64,000 bases of DNA from Posidonia oceanica. Its lineage: Eukaryota > Streptophyta > Magnoliopsida > Alismatales > Posidoniaceae. The notes beneath the pieces were generated by a model. That model worked only from the letters and a program-made list of their open reading frames with translations, was not told the origin of the DNA and searched no databases. Every line of letters begins with the position of its first letter. Positions within the stretch are counted from its first letter, which is position 1. This document shows, piece after piece, positions 34,434 through 45,760 of the stretch. The translations under genes were made by a program, and so were the position numbers. The DNA lies in assembly GCA_037176725.1 (NCBI GenBank), contig JAZBRS010000049.1, positions 38,060,001 to 38,124,000 of the forward strand, read 5' to 3'.

Positions 34434-35438
34434 GCATTGAACAGGGCCTGCTGCAGTAAAATCCAGGCCCTTTCCCTGCAGTTGGGCTGCTATTGGGCTT
34501 TGGTCAGGTTTGAAGTTAGGGTTTAGGTTTGGGTTTAAGTTTTGGGTTTAAGTTGTGGGTTTGATTGGGTTTGGGATTGGGATTTGGGATTGGGCTTGGG
34601 ATTTGGGTTTAGGTTTAGGGTTTTGGTGGGATTAGGTTTGGGTTTGGGTGGGATCCGCCAAGCCATGATCCAAGTAAGCCTCCAGAGAGATCTGCCGATG
34701 ACCAGTTGCCAAAACGGGGTGTTTACATTTTGGCATGCTTTTTTTTCACTAAGCTTAGCATGTTTTACGAATACAAGTTGCATGCTGCCCCTTTGCATCG
34801 TATGGCTTTACCCGGCGTTTTGGTTTCTCGCCTGCATCTATTAGGGCGATGATGCTTACTATTTGGATTTCTTTAGAACCGTGGTACGCCCGGTTTAGAT
34901 ACCAACAGCACTGCTGAGCACATAGATCACATGTTTTGTTTACCCTCAAACATCATGGCATTAAGCACACATTTAAGCATACATTAAGCATTCATAGCAT
35001 AGCATAGCATTATCGCCTACGGACGTACAGTTAATGGCATGCACTGCCGACATTCTCGCATATGCCAGCGAAAAGCCTAGAAAGACCGATTCCGGGCGTA
35101 TGGGGGTGCGTAACACCTTCCCCATGCGTAACAGGAGTCCTTACCCTTTCTCTTAGCCTGCAATGACCATTATGCCCTTATCCTAGGCACGTGTCTTACT
35201 TTTGCATAACATTGCACGCATTCGCATGTTTTTCATGCTTTCCTCGATTTTCCTCGTCTTCGCATTTAATAGACGAGGTGGCGACTCCATTTTTGCTTTA
35301 TCTTTGTTTTCTTCTTATTTTCTAGTGTTTTCGAGTCGAGTGTCCTTCCTCGGATCCACCATTGGCCGTGACCTCTTATCGGTCGGTGTGCGCGAGCTTT
35401 GGCAGCATGCATCGCGTCGCCGGGACGGTTACAGGAAG

Positions 35439-35457
35439 TGGCGACACTGCTGGGGAT
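35439..35457 (+). promoter_or_regulatory. Primer binding site of element B (tRNA-Arg type)
   Basis: TGGCGACACTGCTGGGGAT, five bases after the LTR end. It matches the tRNA-Arg(ACG) complement except at three positions. Confidence 0.75.
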
Positions 35458-36054
35458 GCAAGACTCTGGCTTTCGTTTTGGCTTTTCGCTTGCATGGTTT
35501 TTTCGCTTGTGCTTGCCTTGCCTACTTGCCTTTATGCTTATGCATGCTTTAGTTCTTGCTTAATGCCATGCTTACATGCTTTTGAGTGGTGAATGTTTTG
35601 TGTTACACAATTGCTATGCTACTACACACGCACATGCCACGAATACATGCCTTTTGATGTGATGAATGTTTCCTTTCACTATCATGCACACAATACTTGC
35701 ACATGCCATGTGTAGACACCCCAATTTGACAGGATTTAAGTCGGCGAATCTCACTTGGAGGAACGAGCTCGGAAGTGGTGGAATCAAACTCTCCACCCAA
35801 ACTTAAAACCAGCATTTTCACCAAAACTAGCCCAAAACCCCATCCAAACCCTAATACCCACCTAAACCATACCCAAACCAATCCCAACGTTTAACACCCT
35901 CTACTTGTTTAAAATTGTTTTGATGTTTGCATTCGATTTATGAGCTTATGCTTTGATCTTTTGGCATAGTTTTATCTATCCATAGCTTTTGCATAACCTT
36001 AAAATCCTTGTTTTTCAAATGAGCACGCTTTTCTCGTAGTCTTTCTTTTCTCTG

Positions 36055-36086
36055 TGTTGGACGCTGGTTGCTCCAGCGTTTAGCAC
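36055..36086. repeat. Single inverted-arm pair in LTR B
   Basis: GTTGGACGCTGG...CCAGCGTTTAGCAC, one pair rather than two. It corresponds to the last module of S1 (20067). Confidence 0.65.
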
Positions 36087-36638
36087 TTTATAGTTTGCTG
36101 CACTTGAGTTTTAGCATCGTTTTGGTTTTAGATGTCATTTTCCGCACTTTAGCACTTCGAGTACATGCCTTAGCACCCATGCATGCTGCTGGATCCCTGT
36201 TTCTTATTTTACACCTTGCATCGCCTGTTTTCCCGTGGTTTTCCGCCTCGGACTTGTTTTCCCTCACATGTCGCTTCACATTGCATGGTTTTATTCACCG
36301 TTTTTGATTTTCGCCTGCATTGCATTAGGGCGATGATGCATACTTATTGGAGTTCTTTTGAACCAGGGCTTGTCCGGTTCAGAACACTGGCAGCGTTGCT
36401 GAGCGCATAGACTGCACGTTTAATTTCTATCACGCATCATGGTATCTTAAGCATGTAATTAAGTAGGTAAAGCATGTAATTAAACATTCATAGCATCTCT
36501 CGCCCCTTGGGCGTACAGTAAAGGCAAGCAATTGTGACATTCTTGCATATGCGAGTGAGAAGCCTAGAAAGACCGATTCCAGACATATCAGGGGTGCCTA
36601 ACACTTTCCCTGTGCGTAAGAGGAGTCCTTACCCTAGG

Positions 36639-37041
36639 TCATTGGGGGTACTTCTTGAGGTAGCAAGAATTGACCGGTCCTGACTGCTCAACTTGGTCCA
36701 TGTCCTTGAGGATCGCCGCACCACCGGAGAGGATCTGCTTTACATGGAAAGGGCTGCGCCAATTGGGCCTGAATTTGCCACGGGTGTCAGGCAGATGAAT
36801 AGCCCGCAAGACTAGATCACCGGGCGCGAGATTTCGGGGTCTGGCCTTCTTTTGATAAGCTCTAGCCATGCGCCTTTGATAGCATTGGGCATAATGCATG
36901 GCTTGCAAACTGTGCTCGTCGATCAGATTCAGCTGGATGCAGCGGTCTTCAATCTATTCTGCCTCCTCCAGCTCAGCTTCTCGTAGGATCTGGAGTGATG
37001 GGATCTCTACCTCAATGGGCAAAACAGCCTCCATGCCATAC
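36639..37041 (-). pseudogene. Integrase C-terminal part of element C
   Basis: From the S2 junction the frame continues as YGMEAVLPIEVEIPSL, a hallmark just after the catalytic core of plant Ty3/gypsy integrases. After a stop in place of a Trp (EAE*IEDR) come QRRMARAYQKKARPR, GDLVLR, KFRPNWRSPF, and GGAAILKDMD...PVNSCYLKKYP, the C-terminal DNA-binding region. The last codons abut the truncated LTR of B. It is the continuation of 43110-43825. Confidence 0.85.
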
Positions 37042-37739
37042 TGTAGTAATCCTGGTGTTCAGATTGTCCATGCACACTGCCAAAAGCTCACGTACACCGA
37101 TCAGAATCAGGTTCACTATTAGCAACTGTGTCCGAGAAGGAAGACTTGACTCAGAAATACTTAAACAAGGGAAAAAAGGAAAGAAAAGAAGAAGATAAGA
37201 CAATTCAAAGTCGCCACCGTGTCTATTATATCGGGAGACAAGGAAAATCGGGGAAATACGTGAATAAACGCGCAAAACCATGCAAAGGATGCAATGCAAA
37301 AGAAAAGAGATGCAAATGAATGCAAATGATATGACTCATGCCTAGGATAAGGGCAATATGGTCATTGTGGGCCAAAAGACTGGGCAAGGACTCTTGTTAC
37401 GTGCGGGGAAGGTGTTAGGCACCCCCGACACGCCTGAGAATCGGTCTTTCTAGGCTTACGCTCGCATACGCAGGGAAATATAGACTTTGAATGCCTAAGT
37501 GCCATGAATACCTAATTAGATGCTCATAGGTGTGCTCTAAGTGATGGAATGCAATGCAAGGAATTAAACATGCTATCTACGCGCTCAGCAACGCTGTCTG
37601 TGTTCCGAACTGGGCGGATCCTGATCCGTGAGAACTCCAGGCAGTAAGCATCACTGCCCTATATGCAAATGCAGGCGAAAGAACAAAACATCGGTAAAAC
37701 CAAGCAATGTAGGCGACATGCAAGAGAAAACAGCATAAA

Positions 37740-38152
37740 ACACGCAAAACGGTGCGAGAAACAGAAATGGCACATGAAACGGTGCAAAAAATAAAGCGGG
37801 CACGCAAAACGGTGCAAGAAGCAAAGCTAGTACGCGAAACGGTGTAAGAAACAAGATCGACGCGCAAAACGGTGCGAAAAACAAAGCCAGCATGCCAAAC
37901 GGTGCGAGAAACAAAGCAAGCACGCAAAACGGTGCAAGAAACAGAGCTAGCACGCAAAACGGTGCCAAAAGCGAAGCGGGCACACAAAACAGTGTGAAAA
38001 ACAAAGCAAGCACGCAAAACGGTGCGAGAAACGAAGTCGGCACGCAAAACGATGCAAGAAAACAAAGCAGGCACGCAAAACGGTGCAAAAAACAAGGAGG
38101 GCACGCGAAATGGTGCGAAAACAAAGCGGGCACGCAAAACGGTGCCAAAGCA
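37740..38152. repeat. About 30-bp minisatellite in S2, about 14 copies
   Basis: The unit is GCACGCAAAACGGTGCGAGA plus AACAAAGCGG, 28-31 bp with scattered changes. It alone accounts for the long cysteine/phenylalanine-rich open frames on the minus strand here. Confidence 0.9.
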
Positions 38153-38611
38153 AGTGAAATAAATCATCGGTAAAGCCATGCAGATGTAGATGCAAATGCA
38201 AAGAGGAAGAGCAAGAGAAGCAAAGGGGAGGCAAACAGTGTGAGTATGAGAACCAACACCGTTTAAGGGCCACACAATGTAGGAGTGAAGACCTACAAAG
38301 GAGAAAGGAAGCAAGAGGAAGGATCACCGCTATTCTGTGACTGTTTTCGACCAAAATGTACCACGATGTGTCTCGCACGTTGCCAAAAGCTTGCGGTGCG
38401 ATCGGATCGTAGAAAAGGGGGAAGAAAGCCACAATTAGTAGTGAATCCAAGGGAAACACAATCCAAAGATACCAAGAGTACGCGAAAAGAGGATATAGAG
38501 TCGATAGATAGGAAGATGAGGTCCTAATTTACATGCTCGAGAAAACGGGATGCAAAAACAATGCGTGCAATGCAAATGATGTGCAAAAATGCTGTGCAGG
38601 GGTTCAGCAGG

Positions 38612-38620
38612 ACTTACCTT
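38612..38620 (-). promoter_or_regulatory. Predicted 5' splice site in S2
   Basis: On the minus strand AAG|GTAAGTC, a full consensus donor. A weaker CAG|GTACCC lies at about 40378-40386 at the end of the GC-rich zone. Confidence 0.4.
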
Positions 38621-38889
38621 GGAGATCTGAAGCCTGATCTGAGAAAGGCTTGGTCTGCATTGAAGTGTGCTCCACCGGGGTCGTCTAGGTAGCTTGGTTG
38701 TGAAGATCTAGCGGCCCAATCAGAAGATGTGCAGGCTTCAAGGCAGGAGGGCTAGAATAGAGGAGAAGAAGGGATCTAAGTGTAAAGGGGGTCCTAGGGG
38801 TGTGCAAAACAGGTCCTCCCACGTACATGGGAGCTAGGAGTGCTTAAGTGTGTGCAAAGATGCTAAATGCAATGGTGCATGGGCGCAAT

Positions 38890-39800
38890 GCATGCAAAAA
38901 AGGACCTAAGAATGATGTTTTAGAAAAGTTAAGGACCTAAATGCAAGTTTTGAAAAAGTTAAGGACTTAAATGCAAAGATTTTGAAAAGTTAGGGGTCTA
39001 AATGCAAAGTTTTTGAAAATTTGAGGGTCTGAATGCAATTAAAACAAAATGTAGGGTTTGAAATGCAATTTAATAAGGTAAAACATGCATTTAAATGAGT
39101 TTTGTAAACATGCAGAGGACTAACATACAATTTTGAAACATGTAGGGGCTAAAATGCAATTTTATAAGGTAAAATGTGTATTTAAATGAGTTTTGTAAAT
39201 ATGCAGAGGACTAATGTGCAATTGTAAAACATGCAGGGGTTAAAATGCAATTTTATAAGGAAAAGATGCAGAAAAATGATACTGTGCATGCAAATGAAGG
39301 ACCTAAGTGCAAAAATCAGAAAATATGGGATAAGAATGCAATGCAGTAAGGAAAAGATAGAAACTAAATGATTTAACAACAGATCAGAGGACTAAATGGC
39401 AAATAAAATAAAGATCAGGACTAAAATGCAATTTAATAAGGAAAAAACAAAAGATTAAATGAGATTTATCAACCACAGGACTAACATGCAAAAATAAAAA
39501 GTTACTGGACTAGAAAATAAAAAACAGAAACTATATTTGAACTACAGTAGGACCATTAAGTAAATAAAATAAATAACAAGACTGGAAATTAAATGACAGA
39601 AACTTAAATTGAACTGGAACTGGACTAGAATGTAAATAAAATAAATTACTGGGCTGGAAGTAAAGAAAAGTAAAAAAGCTGTAACTGCAGAGGACTAAAA
39701 AGTAAATAAAAAAAACATGCTGGGCTGGAAATAAAATAAAGTTAAAGCTTTTATTTAACTGGAGGATTAACAAGCAAATAAACAAATCTTTAAGTTTTTT
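38890..39800. repeat. Degenerate repeat tract in S2
   Basis: Irregularly spaced copies (every 35-60 bases) of GGACTAAAATGCAATTT followed by AAGGTAAAA-like filler. The copies degrade toward 39800. Confidence 0.7.
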
Positions 39801-41379
39801 ATGCAATTTCATAAGGTTTTAATTCAAATTTAAATAATTCCTAAACGATGGCAGGATTGGAAAGCAAAAAAAAAAAAGACAGCAAGGCAAAAATGCAATT
39901 TGAGGCAAAATATGCATGATAAGAGAAAATAAAGGAACAGTAAAAGGAAGAAGAAAGAGCCACTGTAGCAGAGCGCTACCAGTGGCCGGAGAAGAGGAAT
40001 GCGGGGTGCTGGAGAGGCGCAGATGCGGCGGCGGGTTGCTCCAGAGCTGCACGGAGGCTGGAGGGATGACGGCGGGCCATGACGTGGCCTGGAGCAGACC
40101 GGAGAGGGCGGCGGAGGTCTGTAGGACTTCTGGAGACAGAGCGGATGATCGGAGCGACGAGGGAGGATTCTGGAGGCAGGGCTGCATTCCTGGAGACTCC
40201 CCAGAGCTCATGCGAAGGTCGGCGGGGCTTTCTGCAAGCCGGAGCGACGAGGCGAGCTCGGAGCTCGCCGGAGAAGATGGGTCAGCGGTGGTGCTGACTC
40301 AGCGCGAGAAGGAACAGAACCACGTTCCGAGGGATGGAAAAGCGAGAGAAGGGAGAAACTAGATTACCGGAGAAGAGGGGTACCTGTTTTGCAGTCCGGA
40401 GTGTCCCCCCGATGTGGGTGGCTTCTGTAGAGACCGGCGAAGGTCGTCAGGCTGCTGGAAGCCTCGCTGGTGGCTTACGGACTTCTGGAATGACTCCGTG
40501 CAGTCCTCCGGTGCTTGCTGGATGGTTGGAATAGAGCTTCGAAGACCGGTGGGAAGAATGGCACTTTTGGGTGCACTGCTGACTGCCGGAGGTGGGGTTG
40601 GATGTCTGTTGCTCCTCAGGCCAGTTGGATGCTTGCGGTGGACTTCTGGATGCTGGGTGAGTGCTTCTGGGAGGTTAAATGGAGTCATGGTTTGCTGGAG
40701 AAGGAGGATTGCTGGTGGTAGATTTTCTGGTAGAGAAATGGCTAAGTGTTTGTAGTGGAGGGTTGGTGCTGTGGTGAGAGCTGGAGGGTAGGCTCGAGTG
40801 GATTAGGAAGGTGATGTTTCAGTGGAGTGGAGGGTGGAGTTTGGGAAGGTTTGCGACTCAGAGGTGCTGGGAATTTTGGAGGAGGTGATGTTGGATTCTG
40901 CTGTGGATTCAGGTGGTGTCGGGGCGATATCTAGGGTGGATTGACTGTGGAATGGAGGGGGTGGATTGCTGGAAGTTGGGTGGATTTGGGGGATGAATCT
41001 GAAGTGGCTTGGAAGGCTGTGAAAGCTTGGTTTCAGTGGAAAGGAAGAGGAGGAAGAGGTCTGAATTTTGCTAAGGCAGAGGAGGAGAATTGGAGGTGGC
41101 TCTCGCTCTCTGGACGCTCTCTCTCTCAGGGTGACAAAAGTGGTGGAAGGAGGAGCTAAGTGCTGGTTTTATCGGGGGCACGAAGCTACTGGGCGCGCTG
41201 AGGATTTTGAATCCCACCGGTGCCGAACACTGCAGTTGAGGTGAGAGGCGGCCGGCAAGGAGACGGGTAGTAAATGCCTCCCTGAAGAGCCGCTGAGAGA
41301 AGAGAGAGTGGAGGTGAGCTGTAGGTGGAAGTGATGACGAGGGAAATTCAATTTCAAAGGAAGGAGGGAAGGCTGTTAA

Positions 41380-41640
41380 GCCGTGGGAAGATGAAGAAGA
41401 AGTTGAAGAAGAAGAAGAAGGAAGAAGAAGGGTGGAAGAGGAGGACGGATGCAGTGGTGTGGGCTGGGCCTTGCGGAGAAGAAAAAAGAAAGAAAAAAGA
41501 AAAGAAGGAAGGAGGGAGAGGAGGCCAACGGGCCGGACCAGAGGAGAAAAAGAAATAAAAAAGAAAGGAAGAAGAAAGAAAGAAGGGGAAGGAAGGGAAA
41601 AAAGAAGAAAATTGAAATAAAAATAGAATAAAAAGATGAA
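41380..41640. repeat. Polypurine tract in S2
   Basis: About 260 bp almost only A and G on the plus strand with few interruptions. A second such block lies at 42410-42720. Both are polypyrimidine in the LTR sense. Confidence 0.8.
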
Positions 41641-43109
41641 AAGTTTTGAAAACAATTTAAAGTGGTTGTTTTTAAGTTAGGACTTTTAATTTAGGTTTTT
41701 AAAGATTGTTTTTGAATTAATTAGGGTTAGAAGGAGTTTTAATCTTTGATTTAAGTTTTTATAATTTAAGTTTTCTTTAATTTGTTTTTTGATTTTGTTT
41801 CAAATGTTTGTTAAGTTCTTTAATTGTTTTTTAGTTAAGTTTTGCTTGTTAAGTTGGGATTTTTATTTAGGCTTTTTAATGGATTGCTTGTTAATTAGTT
41901 AGGATGAGTTTTAGTTTTTTGATTTTAGTTTTTAGGATTTTCTTTAAGTTTTCTTTAATTTGTTTTTGATTTTGTTTTAAACGTTTGTTAAGTTTTTTCA
42001 ATTGTTTTTAAGTTATGTTTTCCTTGTTAAGTTTTTAATTAAGTGTTTTTAAATTGTTTCAAGTTTTTTTGATTGTTTCTTTTAGATTTGTTACTTGTTT
42101 TTTAATTATTTATCTTAGGGTTTCTTAATTGCTTCTTTTCCTTTTTCCTTTTTTTCTAGGTTTTGTTTTATGTTATTTTTAAAAGGGCTTTTGCTTTTTT
42201 TTTTTTTTGGTTACATTTTTGGTTTTTGCTTGATTTTATAGCATTTTCTTTTTGTTTGTTTTGTATTTTTTAGATTGCATTCTTAGTTTCCTTTTTTTAG
42301 TTGGATTTAGTTAGGTTCTTGTTTTTAATTGTTTGTTTAAGTTTTTAATTATTTCTTTTTAGGATTTTGATTTGTTCCTTTGTTTTCCGTTCTTAATTAG
42401 AGTTTTTAAAGGTTTTTTAAAAGGTTTAGTGGGAAAAGGAAAAGGAGAGGAAAAGGAAGAAGAAAAAGAAGTAATGGAGGAGGAAAGAAGAAAGAGAGGA
42501 GAGGGAAGAAAATAAATATTAGAAAATCAAGGGATAAGCTAAAAATAAAATAAAAATACAAATAAAATACAGAAGAGAGAGATGCATAAGGTGGGTCCAC
42601 AGCCAAGCAAGAAAAAGAGAGAGAAGGGAGTGGAAAGAAGGAGAATAAGAGGGAGGAGAGAGAGGAGAGAGAAAAGAATAATTTAGGAGAGAGAAAAGGA
42701 TAATTGGGAGAAATGAAGGGTTAGAGGTTTGGAAAAGAGGTGAAATTTGGTGAGTGTGTGGCCTAGGGTCTCTAGTGTTGGACCTAGGGTTTGGATTTGG
42801 GTTTTGGAAGGTTTTGGAAGGGTTTTGAGGTGTAGAAAAAGGGTAGTTTTACCTAGGTTTTCTAGGATTTTTGGGAGTGGTTTTGGTTTGAAATTTTAAG
42901 GACTTTTTGGTGGATTTTCTAAGTTAGGAAGGGTGAGTTTTCCTATGGTTTTTGGGTTCGGAAAATGGGTGTGATTCTAGGTTAGGTTTGGGCTTGATTT
43001 GAAGAGAAAGATGAAGAGAAAGGTGTAGGTTTGGACCTAGATTTGGGTTCAGAAGCCACTAGAAGATTTCCATTGATTCAGCCTGTCAAAATGGAGTGTC
43101 AACACATAC

Positions 43110-43825
43110 ACAAGTGAATATGGAGTTGCCATTGTTGATGTCCGGACTGACGTTCTGTACGCCCAAAGGGCATATGAAAGCTTGTCATGCCAATCCTTTT
43201 GAGTCTCAACCATTTTCTTCAGGATCTTCACAAGATTTTTGTTGGCTGACTCAACTATGCCATTCTTCTACGGTCGATAAGGTGAGGATCTTTGGTGCTT
43301 GATCTTGAAACTCTGGAGATAATCCTCAATCCTCTGGGCTATGAAGTTCTTGCCGTTATCAAATATGATGGCGTGCGGGACCCCGTATCGGGCAATGATG
43401 TTGTTCTTGATAAACTTTTCTATTACCGCGGCTATGACAGTCTTGTACGAGGCCACCTCCACCCACTTGGTGAAGTAGTCAATCGCCACCTGGATAAAGC
43501 GATGACCATTGGAGGCTACATGATGAATAGCCCCAATGATGTCAATTCCCCATGTAGAGAAGGGCTAAGGTAATGACATGTTGTGCAATTGCTGTGGGGG
43601 AGCATGAATGAAGTTCCCATGGATCTGGCAATTGTGGCATCTACGCATAAACAGGCAGCAATCTGCCTCCATGGTTGACCAGTAATAGCCCTGAAGCATG
43701 ATCTTCTTGGCTAGCAACACACCGTTCATATGAGGGCCACATGTCCCTGCATGAACTTAGAGCATCAGTTTGTTGGCTTCTGTCTTGTCCACACAGCGAA
43801 GGAGCATTTGATTGTAGGATCACCT
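43110..43825 (-). pseudogene. Integrase N-terminal and catalytic part of element C
   Basis: Integrase inserts the element cDNA into the genome. The zinc-binding HHCC region reads VHAGTCGPHMNG then DCCLFMRRCHNCQ (about 43600-43760). The catalytic core follows with the three acidic residues still recognisable: GIDIIG (first D), IIFDNGKNF (second D) and NGIVESANKNL (E). VAIDYFTKWVEV lies between the first two. The pieces are in different frames: a shift lies near 43640, a stop interrupts the stretch after LHNMSLP (near 43565), and a TAG replaces a Gln just before NGIVES (about 43270). The frame ends at ATPYSLVY where S2 is inserted and resumes at 37041. Confidence 0.88.
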
Positions 43826-44940
43826 TTAAAGGTGTCCTACTCCTAGCACACATCTTGACGCCAGACGCACCAAAGTCTTCTTGTCGGCCACTGAAACACT
43901 GGGTGGAAGTCTGCCAGACTCCAGGATGGTGTGGATGTCATGGTACCATGGGAGATAATCTGAGGGGTCCGCCTCTTCAATGCTCATGTAGTGTGCAGGT
44001 TGCTCTACACGTGTGACTGACACATCCACTGCATGATTCTCTGATATGGAGAGCCAAGATGCTAAAGTTGCCAGCGCATCCGCATAGGCATTCTTGGCTC
44101 TACTCATAAAGGTGAAACGGATTTCCTCAAACTCTTCAATGAGCTTCAGAAGGTACTCATGATATGGCACAAGCTTGGGGTCCCTGGTCTTCCATTCTCC
44201 ATTGACCTAGGAAATGACGAGCATCGCATCCCCATATACTCTCAACTGTCGCATGCCGTGCTCAAGTGCGACTTGGAGTCCCAGGATGCATGCCTCGTAT
44301 TCAGCTTCATTGTTGGTGCACTCAAAGGTCAATTTTCTCGCAAAAGGGATCCACTGACCCTGTGGTGATGCGAGAACTGCACCAATGCCTCTGCCCCTCT
44401 TATTGACAGCGCCATCAAAATGCGCATGCCAAAGCTGCTCGTCCTTGGGACCCTCTTGCTCCGAGTCCTCAATGGCAAAAAGGATGTCCTCATCAGGGAA
44501 CTGAGTTTGGATGGGCTGATACTTAGGTAGGGGTAAGTTAGCCAAGTGGTCTACCATTGCCTGCCCCTTCATCGACTTCTGTGTGACGAAAGTGATGTCG
44601 TATTGGGATAACAACACTTGCCACTTGATGCATCTGCCTACTAGTGCTGGCTTTTGGAAGAGGAATTTCATTAGATCATGCCGGCATAGAAGTAGGACTG
44701 GGTACGCCATCATATAATGTCTCAATCTTTGTGTGGCTCAGACAAGGGATAGGCAGACCTTCTCAATGATGCTGTACTTGTCCTCGTAGTCATTGAGCTT
44801 CTTACTGAGAAAGTAGATGGCCCGCTCCTTACGACCTGACTCGTTGTGTTGGCCCAAGACTGCACCCATGGAATGCTGAGTGGTGGAAAGATAGAGAAGC
44901 AGAGGTCTCCCTGGCGTGGGAGGTACCAAAATAGGAGGCT
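43826..44940 (-). pseudogene. Two RNase H domains of element C
   Basis: Just after RT lies a decayed gypsy-type RNase H (LLLYLSTTQHSMGAVL, then IYFLSKKLNDYE and DLMKFLFQKPALVGRCIKW). It is followed by a second, archaeal-type RNase H with WHAHFDGAVNKRG (D), NNEAEYEACILGLQVAL (E), VYGDAMLV (D) and, after a shift near 44190, NAYADALATLAS (last D). RNase H removes RNA from the RNA/DNA hybrid. The duplicated, better-preserved second copy is the diagnostic trait of the Tat lineage. A stop separates the RT end from the first RNase H at about 44736. Confidence 0.85.
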
Positions 44941-45760
44941 TGACCAAGAACTGCTTGATCTTGTCAAATGTAGCTTGGCACTCGACATTCCAACTGATCT
45001 GCGCATTCTTCCGTAGAAGCTTGATGATAGGCTCACAAATGGGCGTGAGCTGCGCTATGAACCGTCTAATATACTGTAGGCGCCCCAGCAGTCCTCTGAC
45101 TTCCTTCTCAGTTGCAGGGGGAGGCATGTCCATGATTGCTCTGGCCTTGCTAGCGTCCATCTCAATTCCGCTCAGGCTGATGATATAGCACAAAAGCTTC
45201 CCAGAAGAAACTCCGAACACACATTTGTTGGGGTTGAGGCGAAGCTTGTTGCACCTAAGGCGGTCAAAGAGCTTTCTCAGGCAGGATAGGTGATCCTCGA
45301 ATTCTTTGGACTTGGCGATCATATCGTCCACATAAACCTTGACCTCTTAGTGCATGAGGTCGTAGAATAATGCAGTCATGGCTCGCAGATATGTCGCCCT
45401 AGCATTCTTGAGTCCAAAAGGCATCACTCGATAGTAGAAGACTCCCCATGGGTGATGAAGGATGTCTTTTCCATATCCTCCTCAGCCATTCTGATTTGGT
45501 TGTAGCCTGAGAAGCCATCCATGAATGAAAGCATCTTGTGTCTCGCAGTATTGTCAACTAGGACATCAATGTGTGGCAGCGGGAAATCATCCTTGGGACT
45601 CGCCTTGTTTAGGTCCCTGTAATCAATGCACATGCGGACCCGACCATCTTTCTTGGGTACCGGCACGACATTTGCAAGCCACTCTAGGTACAGGACGACC
45701 TTGAGGAAATTGACATTGTATTGCTTCACAATTTCCTCCTTGAGCATCAACAGGCATTGC
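44941..45760 (-). pseudogene. Reverse transcriptase of element C
   Basis: Visible motifs in order: WLANVVPVPKKDGRVRMCID, YRDLNKASPKDDFPLP, MDGFSGYNQI, a stretch after a frameshift near 45430 that reads MPFGLKNA, and the catalytic VYVDDMI (about 45320-45345). Next come LRLNPNKCVFGV and the thumb/connection RAIMDMPPPATEKEVRGLLG. The YVDD box is intact. A stop lies a few codons before it (about 45347), and a shift near 45750 separates it from the upstream linker. Confidence 0.9.

Larger units (their letters stand above)
22440..34727 (-). mobile_element. Element A: gag-only Tat-type LTR retrotransposon
   Basis: Two LTRs in the same orientation (22440-24719, truncated, and 32261-34727) enclose an internal region of about 7.5 kb. 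In transcription order (leftward): primer site, leader, broken gag, then a long non-coding 3' region with tandem repeats and a short polypurine stretch. No protease, RT, RNase H or integrase remnant is visible, so this is a non-autonomous derivative of the kind called TR-GAG or LARD in plants. Its leader, gag, primer site and LTR 3' block are close relatives of those in element C, so a C-like element could have supplied pol. The LTRs look roughly 93-97% alike in the parts I compared by eye, with mostly transition differences. The terminal part of the left LTR is missing, so no duplication can be checked. Confidence 0.8.
32261..34727 (-). mobile_element. 5' LTR of element A, 2467 bp
   Basis: It starts TGTAAACACCCCGTTTTGG (at 34727) and ends GGTTATGACA (at 32261). 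In LTR order: a telomere-like tract (34510-34650), a triple GTCGCC module (34350-34433), a GC-rich zone, a weak donor at the equivalent of 23942, a distal module group (33062-33370), the conserved 3' block (32485-32660) and a terminal zone with GTGGCGACTC. No TATA box stands out. Confidence 0.9.
34728..36632 (+). mobile_element. Element B: LTR end, primer site, short leader, second LTR
   Basis: Positions 34728-35433 are the 3' part of an LTR ending GGTTACA, cut on the left by the end of element A. Then come a primer site and leader to 35710, and directly a new LTR start TGTAGACACCCCAATTTGAC at 35711. That second LTR matches S1 but lacks about 2 kb of its middle: after the telomere-like tract (35800-35890) it jumps to S1's 19905-equivalent, keeping one module at 36055. 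It is truncated at about 36632, where the minus-strand integrase of C begins. The internal region is thus only about 277 bp. Confidence 0.75.
37042..43104 (-). mobile_element. Solo LTR S2, 6063 bp, inserted in the integrase of C
   Basis: It starts TGTTGACACTCCATTTTGAC (at 43104) and ends GGATTACTACA (at 37042), with TG...CA termini and a perfect duplication CATAC (37037-37041 and 43105-43109). Removing it restores the integrase frame. In LTR order: AT/T-rich and polypurine DNA (41650-43000), a GC-rich zone (39960-41640), donor matches (40381, 38618), decayed repeats (38890-39800), a 30-bp minisatellite (37740-38152), the conserved 3' block (37330-37480 plus 37590-37680), and the GTGGCGACTTTG zone (about 37212). 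One LTR of 6 kb is large but within the Ogre range. A nested insert inside it cannot be fully excluded. Confidence 0.8.

Noticed and set aside
37577..38314. 245-codon minus-strand ORF as a cysteine-rich protein
   Set aside because: Generated by the 30-bp minisatellite; the periodic residues are translation of the repeat.
39916..41655. ORFs of 100-194 codons in the GC-rich and polypurine part of S2
   Set aside because: Low-complexity translation (Lys/Glu or Ser/Phe/Leu rich) from GC-rich and polypurine DNA inside the LTR.
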